Source of the DNA: a virus
Length of the DNA: 51,584 bases
IMG/VR virus record: IMGVR_UViG_3300050021_000090
Location: 1-51,584 of that record
Direction: 5' to 3' (one strand)
Made by a program: the position numbers and the translations under genes. The notes beneath the pieces were generated by a model, which ran no database searches, had not been told where the DNA came from, and saw only the letters and a program-made list of their open reading frames with translations. The stretch's first letter is position 1, and each line of letters begins with the position of its first letter. This document shows positions 49,546 to 51,584 of the stretch, piece after piece.

Positions 49546-49749
49546 AGTCAACTATATAACGCGAGTCGGTTTAGTGGCATTACTCGACTCGTAGAACGGA
49601 AGCATATAAAAGAGTTAAGACCATTTTTTCACCTCCTTAAATCTGCGAGTTGCTTGCCCGGGACGTATGGCCCCGGATACGGCACATGCTTCCGTTCTCC
49701 TCCTTAATCTTGAATCTCCTTACTTTTTGATAAAGTCCTTTGTAATAGA
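49546..49749 (+). other. Structured intergenic region, possible small RNA
   Basis: No gene is visible. TATATAA (49553-49559) stands before an inverted repeat CGAGTCG/CGACTCG. Then GAACGGAAGCAT (49594-49605) pairs perfectly with ATGCTTCCGTTC (49686-49697) around an 80-base interior with CCGGG/CCCGG. TCACCTCCTTA (49629-49639) lies in that interior. On the minus strand two tiny frames with SDs are readable. Either strand may be transcribed. Confidence 0.45.
49617..49639 (+). repeat. Intergenic repeat with anti-SD-like end (copy 2)
   Basis: Second copy of the 23-base sequence at 48651-48673. It lies between the arms of the 12-base inverted repeat. Confidence 0.8.
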
Positions 49750-49766
49750 TTTAATATCCTTTATTT
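49750..49766 (+). promoter_or_regulatory. Portal promoter, TATA-like
   Basis: TTTAATAT and CTTTATTT lie 40 to 24 bases before GTG 49790, which has no SD. The second is centred about 26 bases upstream, fitting a leaderless archaeal message. Confidence 0.4.
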
Positions 49767-49789
49767 GCGATGCGATTCATATTTGAACC

Positions 49790-51286
49790 GTGCCTACGAC
49801 AAGCGAAGGATTATTAACCCGGGTTCGCAAGGCAGTCACAAGACAACCGACACCTGTTGGCGCAAGTGTGACAGGTGGATCAACAGCAAACTCTTTTATC
49901 ACACAGTATCTTGGGGCCGCACGACAATCGACCGGCGTCAAGCGCGGCATTCCGCAATTTCTCAATGCTTATAACACCTTACCGTGGTATCGTGCCGCAG
50001 TCGGCAAGATCTCACACTCAATCAGCGGCGTCGAATGGTTGGGATTGACCGAAGATCCTGAGACGGAGCAAATGGTTCCTCTCGAGGACATACTCGAAGG
50101 ACAGAAACATCCGATCGAGATCTTCTTATCGAAACCGAATCCATTTTTCAGTTGGCAAACGGTTATGTTCCTGTGGTCGGTTCACTTGCGGACAACTGGC
50201 GAAGCATTCGGCGTTTGGGATTCAACTCCCGAAGGAATGCAGATATGGCCGATCACTCCGAATGCGATCACCAAATTGCCAACACCTGCCGAACCTGCCT
50301 TTATGATCTCACTCCCAACAGGTCAGTTCCCGATCCCAATGGAGGAAGTCTTTTGGATGATCGATCCTGATCCTGTCGTTCCTTACTCAAGAGGATCCGG
50401 CGTTGCTCAATCTCTCGACGATGAACTATCAACGGATGATGAAGCGGCAAAGACTGTTCGCGCATTCTTTGAGAAACAAGCACGACCTGACATCTTAATC
50501 ACCGGCAAAGGATTGAATCCCGAAAAGACAAAGAAGATCGAGGAGGATTGGATCGAGAAACAATCAGGTTTTTGGAACGCATTTAAACCGCACTTCATGA
50601 GTGAAGCGGTCGAAGTCACCACGTTTCAACAGGACTTCCAAGCGATGCAGTTCATCCCGTTGCGGCAATATGAACGTGACACGATCATCCAAGTGTTCGG
50701 TATACCGCCTGAGATCATCGGCATATTGAGTAACAGTAACCGGGCGACGATCGAGGCCGCTGATCTGTTCTTCTCACGATACACATTAACACCAATCTTA
50801 AACCAAATGCGCGAGGCATTCCAAAAGCAACTCGTTCCTAAGTTCGATGATACCGGACTTATTGAGATCGACTTCGTCTCGCCGATTCAAGAGGATAAAG
50901 ACTACAAACTCGCCGTGATGACCGCCGCACCGTACGCATTCCTGATCGATGAAGTTCGAGCGGCGGCAGATGAGGAACCTTTACCTGACGAGATGGGTCA
51001 ACGGTTCCCGTTGGCGATGAACATCGATCTTAACCCACTTACACCCGAGGCGACGGTACCCGAACCAACACAACCAACGACAGAACCGTTGCCTGATCCG
51101 ACCGGACAAGATACGTCCGAGAATCCCGCAGTCACCGATGTCCCCGGCTCGAATGAACCAAACGTCCTGATGCCCGAAGCTGCTTCAATGTCCTCACAAC
51201 AAAACAAACGCAGAAAAGGCGGACGAAAGGTTCGCACGGGCCGGGGTTACGTCGTGACGTTGCGACAAAGACGGCGCTACAATTAG
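49790..51286 (+). CDS. Portal protein, HK97 type
   Basis: The 498-residue protein starts at GTG 49790. It shows AYNTLPWYRAAVGKISHSIS, FLSKPNPFFSWQTVMFLWSVHL, QDFQAMQFIPLRQYERDTI and VFGIPPEIIGILSNSNRATI, the normal order for phage portals. The C-terminal 90 residues are Pro/Thr-rich, then basic (KRRKGGRKVRTGRG). It forms the dodecameric ring for DNA entry and begins the head operon. Confidence 0.93.
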   Translation: MPTTSEGLLTRVRKAVTRQPTPVGASVTGGSTANSFITQYLGAARQSTGVKRGIPQFLNAYNTLPWYRAAVGKISHSISGVEWLGLTEDPETEQMVPLEDILEGQKHPIEIFLSKPNPFFSWQTVMFLWSVHLRTTGEAFGVWDSTPEGMQIWPITPNAITKLPTPAEPAFMISLPTGQFPIPMEEVFWMIDPDPVVPYSRGSGVAQSLDDELSTDDEAAKTVRAFFEKQARPDILITGKGLNPEKTKKIEEDWIEKQSGFWNAFKPHFMSEAVEVTTFQQDFQAMQFIPLRQYERDTIIQVFGIPPEIIGILSNSNRATIEAADLFFSRYTLTPILNQMREAFQKQLVPKFDDTGLIEIDFVSPIQEDKDYKLAVMTAAPYAFLIDEVRAAADEEPLPDEMGQRFPLAMNIDLNPLTPEATVPEPTQPTTEPLPDPTGQDTSENPAVTDVPGSNEPNVLMPEAASMSSQQNKRRKGGRKVRTGRGYVVTLRQRRRYN

Positions 51287-51298
51287 GAGGTTTATAAG

Positions 51299-51466
51299 AT
51301 GGTTTCATGGACAGTTGCAGGGACGACAGATACCGCAATGACGGCATACATAGCCGAACGATTGGCACAAGACAACGTCACCGTGACCTTAGATCAAGCG
51401 GTGATGGAATTGCTCGCAATTGGGGTCAAGATCAAGAACCACGGCGGAGCATTCGGCACGGTATGA
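51299..51466 (+). CDS. Small hypothetical protein (55 aa)
   Basis: TAGGAGG precedes ATG 51299. MVSWTVAGTTDTAMTAYIAE then VTLDQAVMELLAIGVKIK has the look of a helical or RHH-like protein. It lies between the portal and the 60-residue gene. Confidence 0.6.
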   Translation: MVSWTVAGTTDTAMTAYIAERLAQDNVTVTLDQAVMELLAIGVKIKNHGGAFGTV

Positions 51467-51584
51467 AGGTGAGCGAATGGCAAAGATCGAAGTTGAAGAT
51501 GTGCTGAAGTATTGCAAAAGTCAGATACTGCGAGAGGAGGTCGAACGAGACAAGCGGGATAAGCAACCGTTCGCCGCATCAAGG
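51451..51584. repeat. Terminal direct repeat (copy 2)
   Basis: Matches 1-134 with a single difference at 51565. It contains the first 36 codons of the gene at 27-209 (here from 51477), cut by the window end; it should not be counted as another gene. Confidence 0.9.

Noticed and set aside
1-51584. CRISPR array or diversity-generating retroelement
   Set aside because: No regularly spaced short repeats and no reverse transcriptase. The variable-looking fibres have no template repeat that I can see.
1-51584. tRNA or rRNA genes
   Set aside because: No cloverleaf with a TTCGANNC arm was noticed. TCACCTCCTTA resembles only the last bases of 16S rRNA and has no rRNA context.

Overview
This window is an essentially complete circular genome of a tailed dsDNA virus with a siphovirus-type virion, and the host is probably an archaeon. 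The last 134 bases repeat the first 134 with one mismatch, so the unit is about 51,450 bp. Every confident gene is on the + strand. The archaeal assignment rests on three things: a 61-residue protein with the layout of an archaeal histone fold (44179-44364); several TATA-box promoters placed so that transcription would start at or just before the start codon (31805, 34201, 49790); and the absence of any clear bacterial -35/-10 promoter. A euryarchaeal, methanogen-like host is plausible but is inference. Shine-Dalgarno (SD) sites are strong (GGAGG/GGTGA) and ATGA overlaps are common.

Layout, read on the circle. (1) Packaging at 37.9-41.4 kb: small terminase; a large terminase split into separate ATPase and nuclease genes; a MuF-like minor head protein. 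(2) Accessory block at 41.5-49.5 kb: many tiny genes, including about ten CxxC zinc-ribbon-like miniproteins, several ribbon-helix-helix-like proteins, a PD-(D/E)XK nuclease, an excisionase-type HTH protein, the histone-fold protein, and a papain-like (C1A) peptidase. (3) Head genes: portal (49.8 kb), then across the origin an HNH protein, prohead protease, scaffold with a nested internal start, and HK97-fold capsid protein (to 3.5 kb). (4) An adhesion cassette at 4.1-12.9 kb lies between capsid and connector genes: ConA/Ig-like proteins, a BspA-type leucine-rich-repeat protein, a polysaccharide deacetylase, and BppU-like domains. (5) Connector and tail genes at 12.9-24 kb: gp6-like connector, head closure, HK97 gp10-like and tail-terminator proteins, tail tube, tail chaperone with a textbook -1 frameshift site (A AAA AAC), a 1257-residue tape measure, Dit and Gp37-like hub. 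(6) Receptor-binding genes at 23.9-31 kb: a TIM-barrel-like protein, a ConA/Ig/six-bladed lectin protein, a beta-helix tailspike, a coiled-coil membrane protein and a G8-domain protein, followed by a holin-like protein and a terminator. (7) Regulatory and DNA-modification genes at 31.8-37.8 kb: HNH proteins, a DNA methyltransferase, small membrane proteins and a second lectin protein.

No DNA polymerase, primase, helicase, integrase or tRNA gene was recognised, so replication probably depends on the host. Three intergenic regions (36.26, 48.66 and 49.63 kb) carry TCACCTCCTTA, which resembles the 3' end of 16S rRNA (anti-SD). Two of these regions also have long inverted repeats and may encode regulatory RNAs or structured leaders.
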